Below are positions 25,001-36,799 of a stretch of 64,000 nucleotides of DNA, one piece after another. The DNA is from Toxotes chatareus (lineage: Eukaryota > Chordata > Actinopteri > Toxotidae): NCBI GenBank assembly GCA_016801885.1, contig CM028883.1, forward strand, positions 24,284,643 through 24,348,642, given 5' to 3'. The translations under genes and the position numbers were made by a program. Within the stretch, counting starts at the first letter, position 1. Each line of letters opens with the position of its first letter. A model generated the notes under the pieces. It was not told the origin of the DNA and did no database searches. It saw only the letters and a list, made by a program, of their open reading frames with translations.

Positions 25001-28000
25001 AATAAAGCCAACTCTCAAGCACATTGCGTCATGTCAATTTCAGTAGTCGGGGCTTCCCAATTAAACCTTTATTCATATCATGTAATTAATTTAAGCCCAT
25101 CAACTGAATTACCGAACCACCAACCTTCAGTATTTAAAACAAGTAGCTCGTGAAAAATAAGGTGTGCTGGAGTTAGTGGGATACATCAGTTATTTCAATT
25201 TGTAAGTTAGTCAATATTGAATATCCTCTGATCCCACTATTAAAAGATCAGGATCAGGAACCAAAAGGCTTGACCAGACCACCCTAACAATATGGCAGAT
25301 GTATGTAAGACTACATAAAAATACTTAAAACTGAAAATTTAATGTCTGTGACACTTTTTAACCTTGTCTGCTTCCCGAAGTTCTTTTTTTCCCCTCTATT
25401 GTTCACACAAGTTCATTTTCTAGGTTAATTTTCTTTTTTCTTCCTCTCAGAAAAAAATTTAACAGATTTCTTACATTAAATAGCTGACTCAATCTCGATG
25501 AAGGTTTTACAGAGCGTGGAAACCTCAGAGACAATGAATGACAGAAAAAGGACAGAAAAAGGTTTAGACAATCTTGTATTTCTAGAAATATTTGGATGTC
25601 GCCAATAACCGAAGCCAAACCAAAAACAGAATGAACCATGTTCTAACACTGAACATTACAACAAACAATTACAACATATTCGTACAACAAAACCCACAAA
25701 TCTCATTCTGTTGAGTTTTAATTGCAATTTGCTTCAAATTTGGGGAAATGTTACATATGATCATATCATCACCATACAACATCACTAGCTGTCTATATAT
25801 ATACTGATTTATTACCCAGCCCTATACAAACCCTGTTAATGTCAATGAGCTCAAGTCACATAAAGAAATTCAAACTAGAAAACACAGTTTGCAAATACGG
25901 GCAGTGCGACTGTTTTCATCCTGTAAGCTCATATGGAAATAACTCAAATAAGGAAGCCACTTTATCTGTACTGTAGTCTATTTAAGACTGCTGCCATACT
26001 TTCAAAATGCACATTTAATGGAAATGGACTGATGATTTTATTGATCTTTAATATTACACTGGCAGAGTAAAATGCTCAACAGAAGTGCTGAAGGCTACAG
26101 AGAGCAGAGTGCTAACCCTGGGTTAATATGCGATCATGAAAAGAACAGGAAGTACTTTAGAAAGCGTTTTGGATCAGTGAACAGGAGATGTAACTTCTCT
26201 ACATTTCATTTATTTGCTGCTTTAATATAGAAGTTTGTTGGATTTCAGTTTTTTTCTTTCATAAATTCTGAAAATAATCAGTAGTTGCAGTCCTGCTTTT
26301 ATGCAAAGTAATTCAAGCTGCAGTTTATATATGAAAGGATCCATAAAAATTCAGTTTATCAAAATGTTTCACTATTATCATCAGCAGCAGTTAAACTTTC
26401 TATGTCCATGACCCCAAACAGATTAGACTACAAACTTCATCCAACACAATTTCAAAGACATGCGGGCTGTAACTATACAATGCATCAGAGTATTTTACTG
26501 TGCAAGCTGTGTGCAGTGATAGCTGAGTGTGTCACTGATCTCCCTGACTTCCAAGATAAAGCTCCATCCCACAGATGGAGCTTTCATTTAAAACATGAAG
26601 TGGATTTATGGCTCACTTTGACAGCAGGACTGGTTTTACAGTACATCTTTTATCCCCAACCAAGCAAGAGATGAGTTCCCCAAATGACCTTTGGAGGCAA
26701 TTTGCTGTGACAACAAACACAGACTCCACTAGGAAGTACCGTTTCTATTATTTCCCTCTTGACTGTCTGGTTTCTGCTCCTCTTGCTGTGAATTCATGAA
26801 TAATACAACATCTTCTATCGAAATTAGAAGGTTTTAAACTTTATACCTTCACGTGAAACAACTAGAACAGGTACAGATTTGTGTTTTGTCCCTTATCTTC
26901 TTTATGCCATCTGTTTGTGTCTTTCCATTGACTCTATGTGAATTGGTGTCACCTCTATATATCATTTTGCAATCTGTAATGAAACTGAACTACACCGTCC
27001 ACCATGTCTGTTTTGGGGAACTGGAGTTTGCGGACAACCGGTGTTTGAAGCAAACTGATCCACCCGAGTTCAGACAATTGCTTTTCATCTTCATGACAAC
27101 ATTCTCATAAAGACACAAATTTAATTCCATAATTTAATAATCTAACTGTAAAACCAAGGGGTTTATTTCTTCGTTTTAGAGAGTGTACTTAAAAATGTTT
27201 TTTTTTTTTTTTTTAATTGACTACCAAAACTGTTTTAAGTCCTTTCTTTTTCTTTTTTTTTTTTTAATGTACATGCATCAAATTTTAAACCCTATACAAT
27301 ATATTACCGGACTGTTACACCCACAACAGGTGTTATTTGTGAACATCTGTCTATTGCATTTGGTGCAACAAAATCTAAATTTCCATCCTAAAAGGTCTCT
27401 CAGTTTGCTTCAGACTATGCAGTGCCCTGACACCCCCACAACAGCTCATGTTTCTCTTACCATTAACATTCAGTTACACTGGATTCACAACATTTCACAA
27501 GAGAGCAGTACGTGATATGAAAATAAAATAAAACATGGTTTTATTTTATTCAACCAGATATTAAATAGCCTTCATAAGGTGTGCCTGCTTCCTTGAGCAA
27601 TTAGCAATCATCATGTTTCTCAACCAAACTGACCATCACGTCAGCACCAGCTGGTCACTGATACTGATTAGATGACAGCATGACTTGGCTTTCATGCTAT
27701 ATTTAATGCTTCATGTTGTGTACTTTGGACAAATAAAGCTGTCTGAAAACGGAATGACATAAACTCAAGTATATAACATTTTCCTAGTGGCATTTTGTGG
27801 TAATTTACTTACTGCGGTAATTTACTTAGCTTCGTTAGAGTTCAAACTGAGAGCGTCTTGCTAGCTAGGCTAACGTTATTGTATTATTTTACTATGAAGA
27901 CGGTTAAAAACCAAACCATAACACGTTTTCATTCATAAATTAGGAGGAGGATGTGGCCGTGTGGCGGTGTGTCGTTTATTAAAAGAAATGAAACCACCCC

Positions 28001-28269
28001 AGTCGTTAATGTTTCCTCGGCCCTCCTCCCGGCCGGCTGATACTGCTTGGTGATGCTGCAGAGCTGTCAGTCTTAGCCTAGCCTAGCATACGCTACATAG
28101 CTAGCACAGCGGCTATCGGTACCTTGGTCTTGACATGGCTGGTGTCCCACGCCGGTCTCAGCTCTTTAATGAGCTTCATCGCCCCCTCCGTTACGTTGTG
28201 TTCGTCCACGAAAATGGGAATTTTTCTGATAACCGGCGACCCGACGGGCACATGTATCTGCGTCTCCAT
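15930..28269 (-). CDS. etnk2: Ethanolamine kinase 2, complete, nine coding exons
   Basis: Cytosolic kinase that phosphorylates ethanolamine with ATP, the first step of the CDP-ethanolamine (Kennedy) route to phosphatidylethanolamine. Coding exons in transcription order: 28269-28123, 22566-22429, 22314-22193, 21558-21418, 18554-18412, 18045-17962, 17871-17711, 17606-17533 and 16002-15930. The sum is 1083 bases, all phases agree, and the product is 360 residues, normal for the family. Motifs are the Brenner-type kinase motif CHNDLLCKN (catalytic D218, N223), the metal-binding FIDYEYSSYNYQAFDIGNHF (D237), and the ethanolamine kinase-like segment ANGCAPRLYCTFQNGICYEF. It begins METQIHVPVGSPVIRKIPIF and ends KPAVMALQIPE. 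etnk2 is preferred over etnk1 because of the neighbouring sox13 (ETNK1 pairs with SOX5). Confidence 0.94.
16438..16448. repeat. Left target-site duplication of the LINE
   Basis: tcagttcaatt is identical to 17097-17107, and the two copies bracket the LINE insertion exactly. Confidence 0.8.
16449..17096 (-). mobile_element. 5'-truncated L1-like LINE (ORF2 C-terminus and 3' UTR)
   Basis: On the - strand from 17096 downwards, an open frame reads ..FWGKVSQEINSILGKN.., then LLGLSQERHLFLLLARRCIL and FQWVKPRPPAVNQWYGEIF, ending at a stop at 16733-16735. This is the family's terminal ORF2 pattern (..LLLARRCI...W..P.PP...W...). A 3' UTR follows, with AATAAA and an A-rich end at about 16449-16475. Copies of tcagttcaatt at 16438-16448 and 17097-17107 flank it, as expected of a target-site duplication. 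It is dead on arrival, with no reverse transcriptase domain. Confidence 0.85.
17097..17107. repeat. Right target-site duplication of the LINE
   Basis: tcagttcaatt is identical to 16438-16448, at the 5'-truncation side of the - strand LINE. Confidence 0.8.
17481..17526. repeat. (CT)n(CA)n microsatellite
   Basis: A run of CT dinucleotides passes into CA dinucleotides, ending a few bases from the etnk2 exon 8 splice donor at 17532. Confidence 0.9.
17533..17606 (-). CDS. etnk2: etnk2 exon 8
   Basis: Encodes ASHFFWGFWALIQAKYSSID and FDFLG. The donor gtaag sits right beside a CT/CA microsatellite (about 17481-17526). The ASHFFW..W..IQAKYS motif is strongly conserved in choline/ethanolamine kinases. 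Confidence 0.94.
17711..17871 (-). CDS. etnk2: etnk2 exon 7
   Basis: Encodes MTELDYGLYPSREMQMEWLK, then VYLQAYKFFTKKMEEVSPRE and LETLYVQVNKFAL. The donor is gtgagg; phase 2 in, phase 0 out. The DYxLYP motif follows the metal-binding region in this family. Confidence 0.93.
17962..18045 (-). CDS. etnk2: etnk2 exon 6: metal-binding segment
   Basis: Encodes HVRFIDYEYSSYNYQAFDIG and NHFNEFAG. It holds the Mg-binding Asp (D237 of the predicted protein) and the DIGNHFNE motif of choline/ethanolamine kinases. Confidence 0.95.
18046..18411 (-). other. etnk2 intron 5
   Basis: Short intron between exons 5 and 6; nothing recognisable inside. Confidence 0.75.
18412..18554 (-). CDS. etnk2: etnk2 exon 5: catalytic Brenner motif
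   Basis: Encodes IQQEVPSKAVLEQEMVWMKD, then HLSTLGSPVVLCHNDLLCKN and IIHNSKEG. The HNDLLCKN motif supplies the catalytic Asp and the Asn that coordinates metal. Confidence 0.95.
19329..19382. repeat. Long (TG)n-(CA)n inverted repeat
   Basis: gagagggtgtgtg... with (TG)10 at 19336-19355 is followed after three bases (cgg) by (AC)9 at 19359-19376 and then ccctctc. The arms pair over about 25 bp, because GAGAGGG on the left is also complementary to CCCTCTC on the right. Confidence 0.9.
20215..20885 (-). repeat. Dispersed teleost repeat, family B copy 1 (reverse)
   Basis: Landmarks are acactaagagtctacagcca, tcagcatgctaacatgctca and tttcatggcaatccatacaa followed by ttgctgttgagatattt. These occur in reverse order and complement at 54880-55325. 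I know the family as very common in percomorph genomes but cannot name it. Confidence 0.6.
21418..21558 (-). CDS. etnk2: etnk2 exon 4
   Basis: Encodes LIAREMARIHAIHAHNGCIP, then KPNLWIKMRKYFSLVATEFT and EQASNI. The IAR.MA.IHAIHAHNG.IPK..LW motif is typical of ethanolamine kinases. Confidence 0.94.
21559..22192 (-). other. etnk2 intron 3
   Basis: Between exons 3 and 4; no recognisable feature. Confidence 0.75.
22193..22314 (-). CDS. etnk2: etnk2 exon 3
   Basis: Encodes VLHANGCAPRLYCTFQNGIC, then YEFMQGDALGTQDVRDPSLL. The acceptor is ctttag and the donor gtgtgg; phase 0 in, phase 2 out. Confidence 0.94.
22429..22566 (-). CDS. etnk2: etnk2 exon 2: nucleotide-binding lobe
   Basis: Encodes LFTDGTTNKLVGCYMEDSPE, then DVVLVRVYGNKTELIVDRDN and ELKSFQ. 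This is the glycine-rich-loop-like FTDGTTNKL segment followed by the VLVRVYG strand. Exactly 46 codons. Confidence 0.94.
22567..28122 (-). other. etnk2 intron 1 (5.6 kb)
   Basis: The largest intron of the gene. It is AT-rich with T-runs near 24510-24525, 27195-27215 and 27250-27265. I found no exon, ORF or clear transposase. A segment near 26195-26300 resembles the end of dispersed family A (ataatcagtagttgcagtcc). Confidence 0.7.
28123..28269 (-). CDS. etnk2: etnk2 exon 1 with start codon
   Basis: ATG (cat on the + strand at 28267-28269). It encodes METQIHVPVGSPVIRKIPIF, then VDEHNVTEGAMKLIKELRPA and WDTSHVKTK; the donor gtaccg comes after 49 complete codons. The start fits the short N-terminus of this family and no longer upstream open frame joins it. 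Confidence 0.9.
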
Positions 28270-28469
28270 GCTGCAGTCGTTTAACTGAAACGTTAATCTC
28301 CGAGCCCTTCACGGATATTTCTAGAAATTGCAACATACAAGTGTTGCTTGGTTTATAAGTAGCTAAATGTTGGTGTATTCTTTTGTGAATGACTGAAGTT
28401 TTGCCCGAGATATTTGTCTTGTTTGATAGCTGTTGCAATAATGAGTGAGAAGCTGTGAAGATGAGCGAT

Positions 28470-28640
28470 GAAACTGCCGGCTAGGGATGCTCGTCGCCGG
28501 TTTTCTTGGGAGCAGTCAGCCAACTGTACCATTTCCTCCTACTTGGCTCCGCCCGCCCGAGATCATCCGATTGTACCGCGGGCTGAGACGTACCACAGCC
28601 GAGCACGCCCATTTTTTCCCCCGAGTGTCTCCGAGTGGAA
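28470..28640 (-). promoter_or_regulatory. Probable etnk2 promoter region, CpG-rich with GC boxes
   Basis: About 200-370 bases upstream of the etnk2 ATG the sequence becomes CpG-rich and contains tccgcccgcccga (28548-28560), a tandem GC-box-like motif. The first exon and the sequence just inside intron 1 (about 27950-28060) are also CpG-rich. There is no TATA box. The transcription start is not defined. Confidence 0.4.
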
Positions 28641-28944
28641 TCCGAGTTCAGCCGAAGAAAAATATGTGTTGGCTCATATTATTACATTAATTAGACAAGG
28701 TTCAGCTCTTATTTAAGCTGTGGCAAACTGGCAGGTAACACTGACAGAATAGAGTCTAATCTACTGAATAACTGTACTTCTGTACTTGTCCCTGTTTTTT
28801 TAGAGATTAACAACTGCAGATTGAAGGTGTGTTGTTTAGGCTTGTGAGGGGTGCTGTAATATAGCTATATGCAAGAAAATGCAAGGCAATGTATGGGATA
28901 GGTTTGGTTCCAAGCAGTAAAATGGCCACCACTCAGTTTATTTT

Positions 28945-29300
28945 ATTTTATTAGTTCTTCTTTCTTTCTATTTCATATAACTGTAAACTGAACACCTTCA
29001 AGTTTTTGAATGTTGGTTGGACAAAACAAGACATACCATATGAAGGTGTCACCTTTGACCTTTGAACTTGTGATGGAGATTTTTCACTGTTTTCTGTCTT
29101 GTTTTATCCAACCAGCACTCCCAAACTCTAAAGATATTAAGTCTACAACTACAGAAAACCATGGAAATACTCACCCTGAAGATGGAGTCAGGATATTTTG
29201 GCTTTTTTTCAGTTGGCATCAAATGGATTGATTATCTAAACAATTGCAATTTAATGTTCTATGTACTAATCAATTAATCGAGTAATCATTGCAGCTCTAG
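28945..29300 (+). repeat. Dispersed teleost repeat, family A copy 2
   Basis: Landmarks are ataactgtaaactgaacacc, gttggttggacaaaacaaga, tttttcactgttttctgtct and caattaatcgagtaatcatt followed by gcagctctag. It shares block order with the copies at 13745-14055 and 36800-37020. Confidence 0.6.
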
Positions 29301-30623
29301 TAGGCAACAGATCACATTTATCATGTAACATGTATCACAAAACAACAAATACTACATCGGAAAAATTGTTATTCAGTTCCAGGGAGTGCAAGCCATATCT
29401 GACATATTTCCCAGAAAGCAGCAGAAATATTACTCCACCCATTATCAGTTTTCATGAACTGCCACTTTAAACTAGACACAGGAAAAACTGAGTGCACCAC
29501 ACAGAGAACATGATCTGCAGCAACTGACACTACGGCACTACCAACTCTCAGCCAAGTGGTGGCAGTATAGTAATAAAAAATGTATGTATGTGGCACAGAC
29601 TTGGAGAAATGTTGTATGAATAACATTCAGTTATTTTACAGGTGTGTTTTACATATTAATCTGACTCTCTCTGTCTCCTGTTACTGTAACTTTTGCTTGA
29701 GAAATTTCCTAATGCTGTCGTGTCTGAAAAAGATTCACTTCAGACAAAAGGTCCCTGGTTTTGTTACAGAGAACAGCTCAGGTCCTCCCTCTTTACGCAC
29801 GTCAGGTGAGACGTAGCTGAGATGATGCAGGTTCTAATCTGAAAAGCCACTCTGAAGCATTCTCATAACTCCATATGGATGTGGTAAAGCTGGAATATAA
29901 ATAAACCCTCCAAAGAAAACCGAGGGGTCCCCAATGCTTTGTACAAATCTCAGACATCTGAAACAAGACAATATATTGTGTCACATTGTGGAATTACAGT
30001 GTGTTTTATCTGCCTCTTTATGTATACAATCTTGGGTTACATTAAAAAAAACATTCAAATAAAGAAAGATACCAAGGGCACAATCATTTTGCTGGTATCG
30101 TTTTTACTGTTCACTGTTTGAGAACCTCTCTCCATGCAGACAAAACCTACCTGCGTCCAAGCTCATGAGTGCTGTGACTCCTCTAACTCATCCTGGCCTC
30201 CCTCATGACCCTGCAGTCGGTCACTCACGAGTCTCACAAGAGCCAAACAACCACAGACTTCTGGCATCATTAAATCTACTCAGAGTTGTTGCCGGTAATG
30301 CTGGAGGCAACCGCTCCACATCAGTGGTGTGCATGTGTTCTGTGCACTAAGATAGAGAATACATAAACAAGACCACAGGAAGTTTGGAGGTTTTTTTGTC
30401 AATCTGTTTACTGTTTGGGAGCAGAGAGCCATGACTGGGCCTAGATAAAAAATCTCTGTAATCTTCCCTTTACAGTCTTACTGCAGTAGCTTTATGCATC
30501 CAAGCAATGTCAAACTTATAACTCCTGTAGTGCGACACCAGTTGTTCATCTCTGCACATTATGGTAGTGGATGGAAATGTGCATTCATTTGTATTTTCTT
30601 GTGCCAATATTCTGGAAATTTGG

Positions 30624-30654
<31 letters not shown>

Positions 30655-31477
30655 ACCTTTTGATGGAAACCTGACCATACAGTATTGTTTAGCTGTTAGG
30701 CAGATGTTTACAGTGACAAGGTTCTTAAAACTTTGTACACTACCAGCTCAGCTCTGAAAAGCAGACAGACACAGGTAGAGACTAGCTGGGGAACATAGTG
30801 AAGCATTTAACAGCTAAAGAGCAAGAGATTTCCCTCTGGCATCTGTGAAACCAAAACAGAACTATAGGAGAGGGAATTTTGGTCTTACATTCATAAGGTG
30901 ACCAGACACTTGACTCCAAAGGAACAATAATATTGCTCCATAACTACTGGATGTGTAATTAAGAAGTTTGTCATCTCAGTTAATGTTGTGTTCCCAACAA
31001 GTGGCAAGAAACACAAAACAAAGCATATTTGATTTCACGTTTTTTATAAGACAATTATTGAAATCTGAGGTTGCTGTCATGTGAGTTGCACACAGACCCA
31101 TGTCTCCAGTGCACCAACTAGAATAATCAGTTGTCTTCAGGTCATTGTGTGTTGCAGAAAATATGATAATTTTTTAAAAAAATAGTTACCAAAGACTAGC
31201 ATATTAGAGTCTACTCTATTACTTCATACAGCTTCCTGTGTAACAGAATATCTCTTATAGTTTACCTCAAATTGTGAGCAAGCAAACATCAAATGTTTAC
31301 AAATGACTAATTTACATGACATATTAGGATGTGTTGGTGTGTTCAGTCACACCCAGACACTGTGTGTGAATGTTTCAGCTCAGAGCAGCAGCTCTACCTG
31401 TAGCCACATGCCTCATCTGTTCTCCCTAAACTTCATCCAGGCTCTTCACTGGCTCTGAGGAATGCAGATGGTAAATC

Positions 31478-31540
31478 CTGTGTGCGTGTGTGTCAGTGTG
31501 TGTGTGTGTGTGTCAGTGTATGTGCATGTGTGTGTGTGTG
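31478..31540. repeat. (TG)n microsatellite
   Basis: Interrupted TG dinucleotide repeat; it produces spurious Cys/Val-rich reading frames. Confidence 0.85.
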
Positions 31541-33289
31541 ACAGGGTGGGTAGCTGCGGATGTGTATGAGTGGGTAGATGGCTCAATGCGTATGTGTCTC
31601 AGCCATGACCTTGTACACAGGTGGGACAGCTCAAAGGTAGGCCGGTGCTCCTTCCATATCTCAGGAATGAGGAAATGTTTACACTGTCACACACTGGAGT
31701 GGTGTTTACAATGTGATACACACACACACACACAAGCACACACACAGATAATAAATCACATCTCCACTGAAAGAGTGATCTCCGAGCCTGCTTTTTGTCT
31801 AACCTCATTTCTCATGTCAAGGTTCATGTTGGCACACTCCTCATCTATCACAGATTGCATGATTAGAATGAATTGGGGTGTTTGGGAAGAGGGGCCTCTC
31901 CACGTGAGAAGTATTTACTTTCACACACACCTTCATAACATTTACTCCCTCAGAAAGGACAGGGATTGGTTTCAAAGTTGACAGATGTTCTCTGAGTGAC
32001 TGAACAATGCACAGTTTATGATCTACAACAAAATAAGTGAATGGAAGGTCACTGAAAGACGTCTGACCATCTGGACAGTTTGGAGCTCTCTGGACTGAAG
32101 GACTCTACCTATCACCACATGCTACATGGATGGACTTCATGGTCTGTGATACTGTAGTGACTCCTTCATTTTGTGAAAACATTGTACATAAGCATGAATA
32201 ATACATTTAAAACTGTATTACTCATTGCAAACTGTAAACAATTTGAGAAATATCTTTTGTTATTTTTTCCTGGCAATTTTCCTTTACAGTAAAAATCCTC
32301 TTGCTAGCCATAGGGCGGCAGAACTACAAAAAAAGTTCTCACCAGTTCCAGCTCATCACAAATTTTCTCTTTCTTCTGTTGGGTGCTGGACAAATCGAGG
32401 GCACAGTGGCTTGATAAGAGCAGAGAGACTGACTCATACAGCACATACACCATTAAACCAAAAGAAGGAAGCTAGATAAAGGAGGCTAAAAATCTCTGGA
32501 ACAGTGAGTTTGTCACTTAGTGTACCTTTCCAAGTCATTCAATTCACTAAAATATCGATTGATGTACTTTAACTTATAATTTAACCTTATTTTTATCTTT
32601 TTATCTAACATTTCACTCCTACAGGACAAGCAGAAAACTTCAGTTCTGTTTTGTTGTTTCCAATTTCCAAACTTTCCACACTGTAAACTTTCTCCTGTGA
32701 GCTTTCTGCTTCGTCCTTAGCTTTTGTTGCAAGTATTTTTTTTTTGTCATCACAGGTTTTCGTTCTTCCTCTCTTTCTCTTTTCACTCTCTCTCTCTCCT
32801 CTGTGAAAAGTTTGCTCCGCTCTGGCTGCATTAAGTCTCCATGACATTTCAGAGTTGAAGTTTTGTCAGAGATTTAGGTCATTGAGCCACACCTTCGCTC
32901 GCAAAGTATAGAGATCACCAAAGCACTCAAAGCTTATACACTGCTTACAAAAGCTTGTTTGTTCTATCACAAAATAAGGCCAGATTACACATTCAGCCAC
33001 ACACTGTTCACTGTTCTGCACCAGAACAAAGTAAGCCCTAACATACAGTGAAGATGGAAACTATCGCTGCTCTTATACATATACTTTATCCTCAAACTTT
33101 TAAACACATGCTGGCAAACCCCATGACACCAGATGACTTAGATAAAAACTAGGCTTCCTCTCAGAGATTTAAATTCCTCAGAGAAACTTCCCAACATACT
33201 GTAGCTAAGCACCATTTTGCATTTGGAGGTACTGCTACCTAGAGCATCTCTAAGCAATAATTTTACAAGAGCAACAGAACATGACTCCC

Positions 33290-33565
33290 CTCCCCTCCTT
33301 TTCTCTCTCTCTCTCTCTGTCTCTCTCAACCCAACCGGTCGAGGCAGACAGCCGCCCACCATGAGCCAGGTTCTGTTCAAGGTTTCTACCTAAAGGGAGT
33401 TTTTCCTTGCCGCCGTCGCCAAGTGATGCTCTTGGGGGAAATGTTGGGTCTCTGTAGACTATATTTTAAAGAGTATGGTCCGGACCTGCTCAATATGGAA
33501 AGTGCCTTGAGATAACTTCTGTTGTGATTTGGTGCTATATAAATAAAATTGAATTGAACTGAATG
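33290..33565 (+). mobile_element. Non-LTR retrotransposon 3' tail (L2/Maui-like)
   Basis: Contains ccaaccggtcgaggcagaca, accatgagccaggttctgtt, agggagtttttccttgccgc, gtgccttgagataacttctg and gctatataaataaaattgaa. This series is familiar as the 3' end of a very common teleost LINE. The class name is from memory. No ORF remains. Confidence 0.7.
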
Positions 33566-34796
33566 TTGATGGACTCACAGAGAATTATGACCTGGCTCTG
33601 CAGCTCCACACAGAGTGTGTTAGAGTCTTTCAGGAAATTGTTTTGGTTTTCTAGCTGGCACCTACACTGTTTTGCTTCCATCTTACAGCTCTCAGCAGCA
33701 TTGTTTTAAGCTACAGTAAGCTGCTGTTTCTGCTTTTATCTTCCCTTTATTTCCTGTTCACTAATCAGGAAGTATCAAAATTCTTCAACCAACAACAAAA
33801 CTTAAATCTTCTTAGAAATGACTTTGTGTACATTTTACTTTTTACTCTTATGAATGTAAAATGTAAAAATTAAACCCAGGAGTCCAGCTACCTTCAGTGT
33901 AAAGTGTGAGGACTCACAGTGAATACAGAATTTGACTGTTTCTTTTACCCCTGCAACATTTACTGTATTTTGTATATTGTATTGTACTGGATTTATGAAA
34001 GATTTGTTTTTCAGGAAAAGTGGACATTTCAGTTATTTGATTTGTTCATGTTTGAAAAAGTTCTTCAGATTTTCCAGAAAACTTTGTTTCAACCTTAACA
34101 GTGACATCTGCCACTGTAGCACTGTATCTTTGTACAGCTAAATTTGGCAATGCAGAAATTATGCAGCTGTGTGCAACCCTTATTCTGTCCTTGACAGGTG
34201 GCTCAGTCCTGAAACATGATGACCTGACAGGAAATGGTCACAGATCAATAAAGAAGTGAGTGGACAACCAATAGCTGGCAAACAGGTTAAATTTGGCGCC
34301 CTCACGTTTAGATACCTTTGTATCCCTGCAGGGTTAAACCAGGCCGAGCCCCTGCTGAACTGGACACAATATATCGGTCAGTGTCACCACTTCAAAGAGG
34401 TGTAACATGTGTGTGTGTCTGTTGGGAGTGTGTGGCTGTATTTGTCTTTTTGTTGACCCTGAGGGGAGCATATGGCAGCCAACACAAAGCCTTAACCCAT
34501 CTCCTATCAATACTGATACTGCCTCACTCCTCCTCTCAAAGGTGAACAACAGGACACACAAGAATGCATGCACGAGCACACACACACACACACACATACA
34601 CACCCGGCTGCAGACCCTCACCCTTCTTTTTACTGCCCCCCTCTTCTTTCTTCCCATCCTTTCATTTTCAGATCAGGTCCTTTCACCCAGAGCAAGCAGC
34701 AGCTGGAGGACTGACTCTCAGAGGGAGGCAGAACGACAGCAGCAGGACTGAGGAGGAGACTAGCTCTGAGCTGCACATTAACTACTAATTACTCCA

Positions 34797-34828
34797 CACA
34801 GACACACACGCACACACACGCGCGCGCG

Positions 34829-34898
<70 letters not shown>
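34797..34898. repeat. (CA)n-(CG)n-(CA)n alternating purine-pyrimidine tract
   Basis: A CA repeat with an internal uninterrupted CG run (about 34819-34838), followed by roughly 60 bases of CA. It alternates perfectly for nearly 100 bases. Confidence 0.95.
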
Positions 34899-34901
<3 letters not shown>

Positions 34902-35194
34902 AAGAACAGATAAAGTGCATTTATCTTCACCAAAACACCTCTTATGTGATTTACTTAAGCCTGTTCTCTTTTAGGACTGATCTTCACAGAGAGACTCTGA
35001 TTCTAAAGTCAGGACAGAGGGAGGGTCTTTCACACTCGAGTTTGAATTAACTTTATAAAAACCTTTACGTGAAGACTGGTCTTGTATTTTGCTGTCGCTG
35101 TGAATGGATGTGTGGCTGCAGGTTTGGGTGACTCTCTGACAGCTAAGCATTCACTGCAACAACAGCACCAGGGGAATTTACTCACTCCCTGTGG

Positions 35195-35330
35195 GTGGAA
35201 ATGGAATGTAACAAAGTACATTTACTCAATTACAAATCACCCTTGTACTGTACTGGAGTATTTTCTTTTAGTGACACTTTATACTTAACAGTGTAGAAGT
35301 ACATTTATTCCTCTGCTGGTGTGTGAGTAC
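35195..35330 (+). repeat. Dispersed teleost repeat, family C copy 1
   Basis: Landmarks are aacaaagtacatttactcaa, tactggagtattttctttta and tttatacttaacagtgtaga then agtacattt. This is the AAGTACATTTACTCAA-type repeat of percomorph genomes, also seen at 42750-42895 and 44780-44930. Confidence 0.6.
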
Positions 35331-36799
35331 TGTATATGCAGGTTAGTGGTGTAGTGTACATTTTTATATACTTACATTTAAAAAAGAGTCTATTAGAGAA
35401 TAAGACTAAGCATAAACTATTTTCCAAAACTGTTTGTAGTTTACACTAAAAATATTGTTTGCCATTGTTTGTTGTATGATGAACACCCATTGAGGGCTAC
35501 ACAGTAGTTTTTACTGTATTTACATTGTGTTATATTAAAATAATGTGTGTGTGTTTTTCTGTGGCTGCGGTTCATACCTTAACCTTGACTGTCTTATCAC
35601 AGATTCCTGCACAGAGGCCTGAAAGTCTCCAACATACAGTCAGAGGACCTGAACTGATTACCTCCTCTAAGCTCTGCCTGCCTCCACATGTCCGTGAAAC
35701 AGGCCACAGGTGATAAATGTTTTTTTGTATCTTCAGGACAATTTCCGTGTCTTTGAGAGAATGCATTTGTTTGTCTTGGAGAGTTACAACATGCGTAGCT
35801 TTAAGTAGCACAGACATAAACCGTACACACCTTTCCAAAGGTAAAAGCCCCGGATGAGTCACTGCAAGCGCTTCACTTCAACCACACTCAGATCAGTCCT
35901 GGAAACCAAAGCAAAGACTAAACAATATCACAGATTGTTCAGATAACCAACCTATTGCCCAGCAAAGGTAAAAAAAAAAAAAAAAAAAAAAAGTAAGTAT
36001 GGTCTTTAACTCTAGACACGCTTATCTGCAGGACTATTGGTGACTCATTATGGATTATTTCAAATAATGTCCCTGTTTGTGATGAGAGGGGAGTTTTCTT
36101 CTTTGCTGGTCAGCACAAAACCCATTTCCATTCATAGACAAAACAAAGCTTCTATGTTTTTGTATGGTTGGTCATGTGTAGTGGAATGCAGCTACCAGGA
36201 TTTTACAATCATTGAGATCATGAGTCCTAATTCCCCAACTCTCTGAGACACCTTTTATGAGCCACCCAAAAGTCAGTCTGTAATATCTTTTTCAAATGAT
36301 CTATATTTACTAAAAGGAATAGAAGTGAAAGGAATAGAGTGAAAATTTGGGAAATCATCTTAGTTTCTTTCTAGCGAGAGTTAGATTAGATTAAAGCATA
36401 CTGATGTGATGATAACACTTCTTTTTTCTACCTTTCATTTTAAAGTATTGTATACGTGTAAACATCACGTTTTACATGGTTTTTGTGTGGATTGATATAA
36501 AGTGTTAATCAGTGAGCTTTAGAGGGGCTGGTAGGTGGATTGTGTTTCTATCTATCAGTTACTTTTCCAACTTACGTACTTACTTGCAAAGAGAGTTTAG
36601 TTAACAAAAATAGTATAATAGTAAATAGTAGTATAATATCAAAATAGTCTTTTAACTGTGTTTTTTTTTTTTTAGTTTCCATGTCCAGCACTGGGGGATT
36701 AAGATCTAAAATGCATCAAATCTGTTGTTGGGCGCTGCTGACCTCCATTATACATGGCAGTTTCATTAATTCCTCAGGTACCCGGAAACCAACCACTGT

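Noticed and set aside
15930..28269. Identity as etnk1
   Set aside because: Sequence alone does not fully exclude it, but linkage to sox13 and slc41a1 matches the ETNK2 locus.
31490..31981. 163-codon ORF
   Set aside because: Driven by TG and CA microsatellites (Cys-Val and Thr-His runs); no domain.
34797..34898. CRISPR-like or tandem array
   Set aside because: Simple dinucleotide repeat without spacers.
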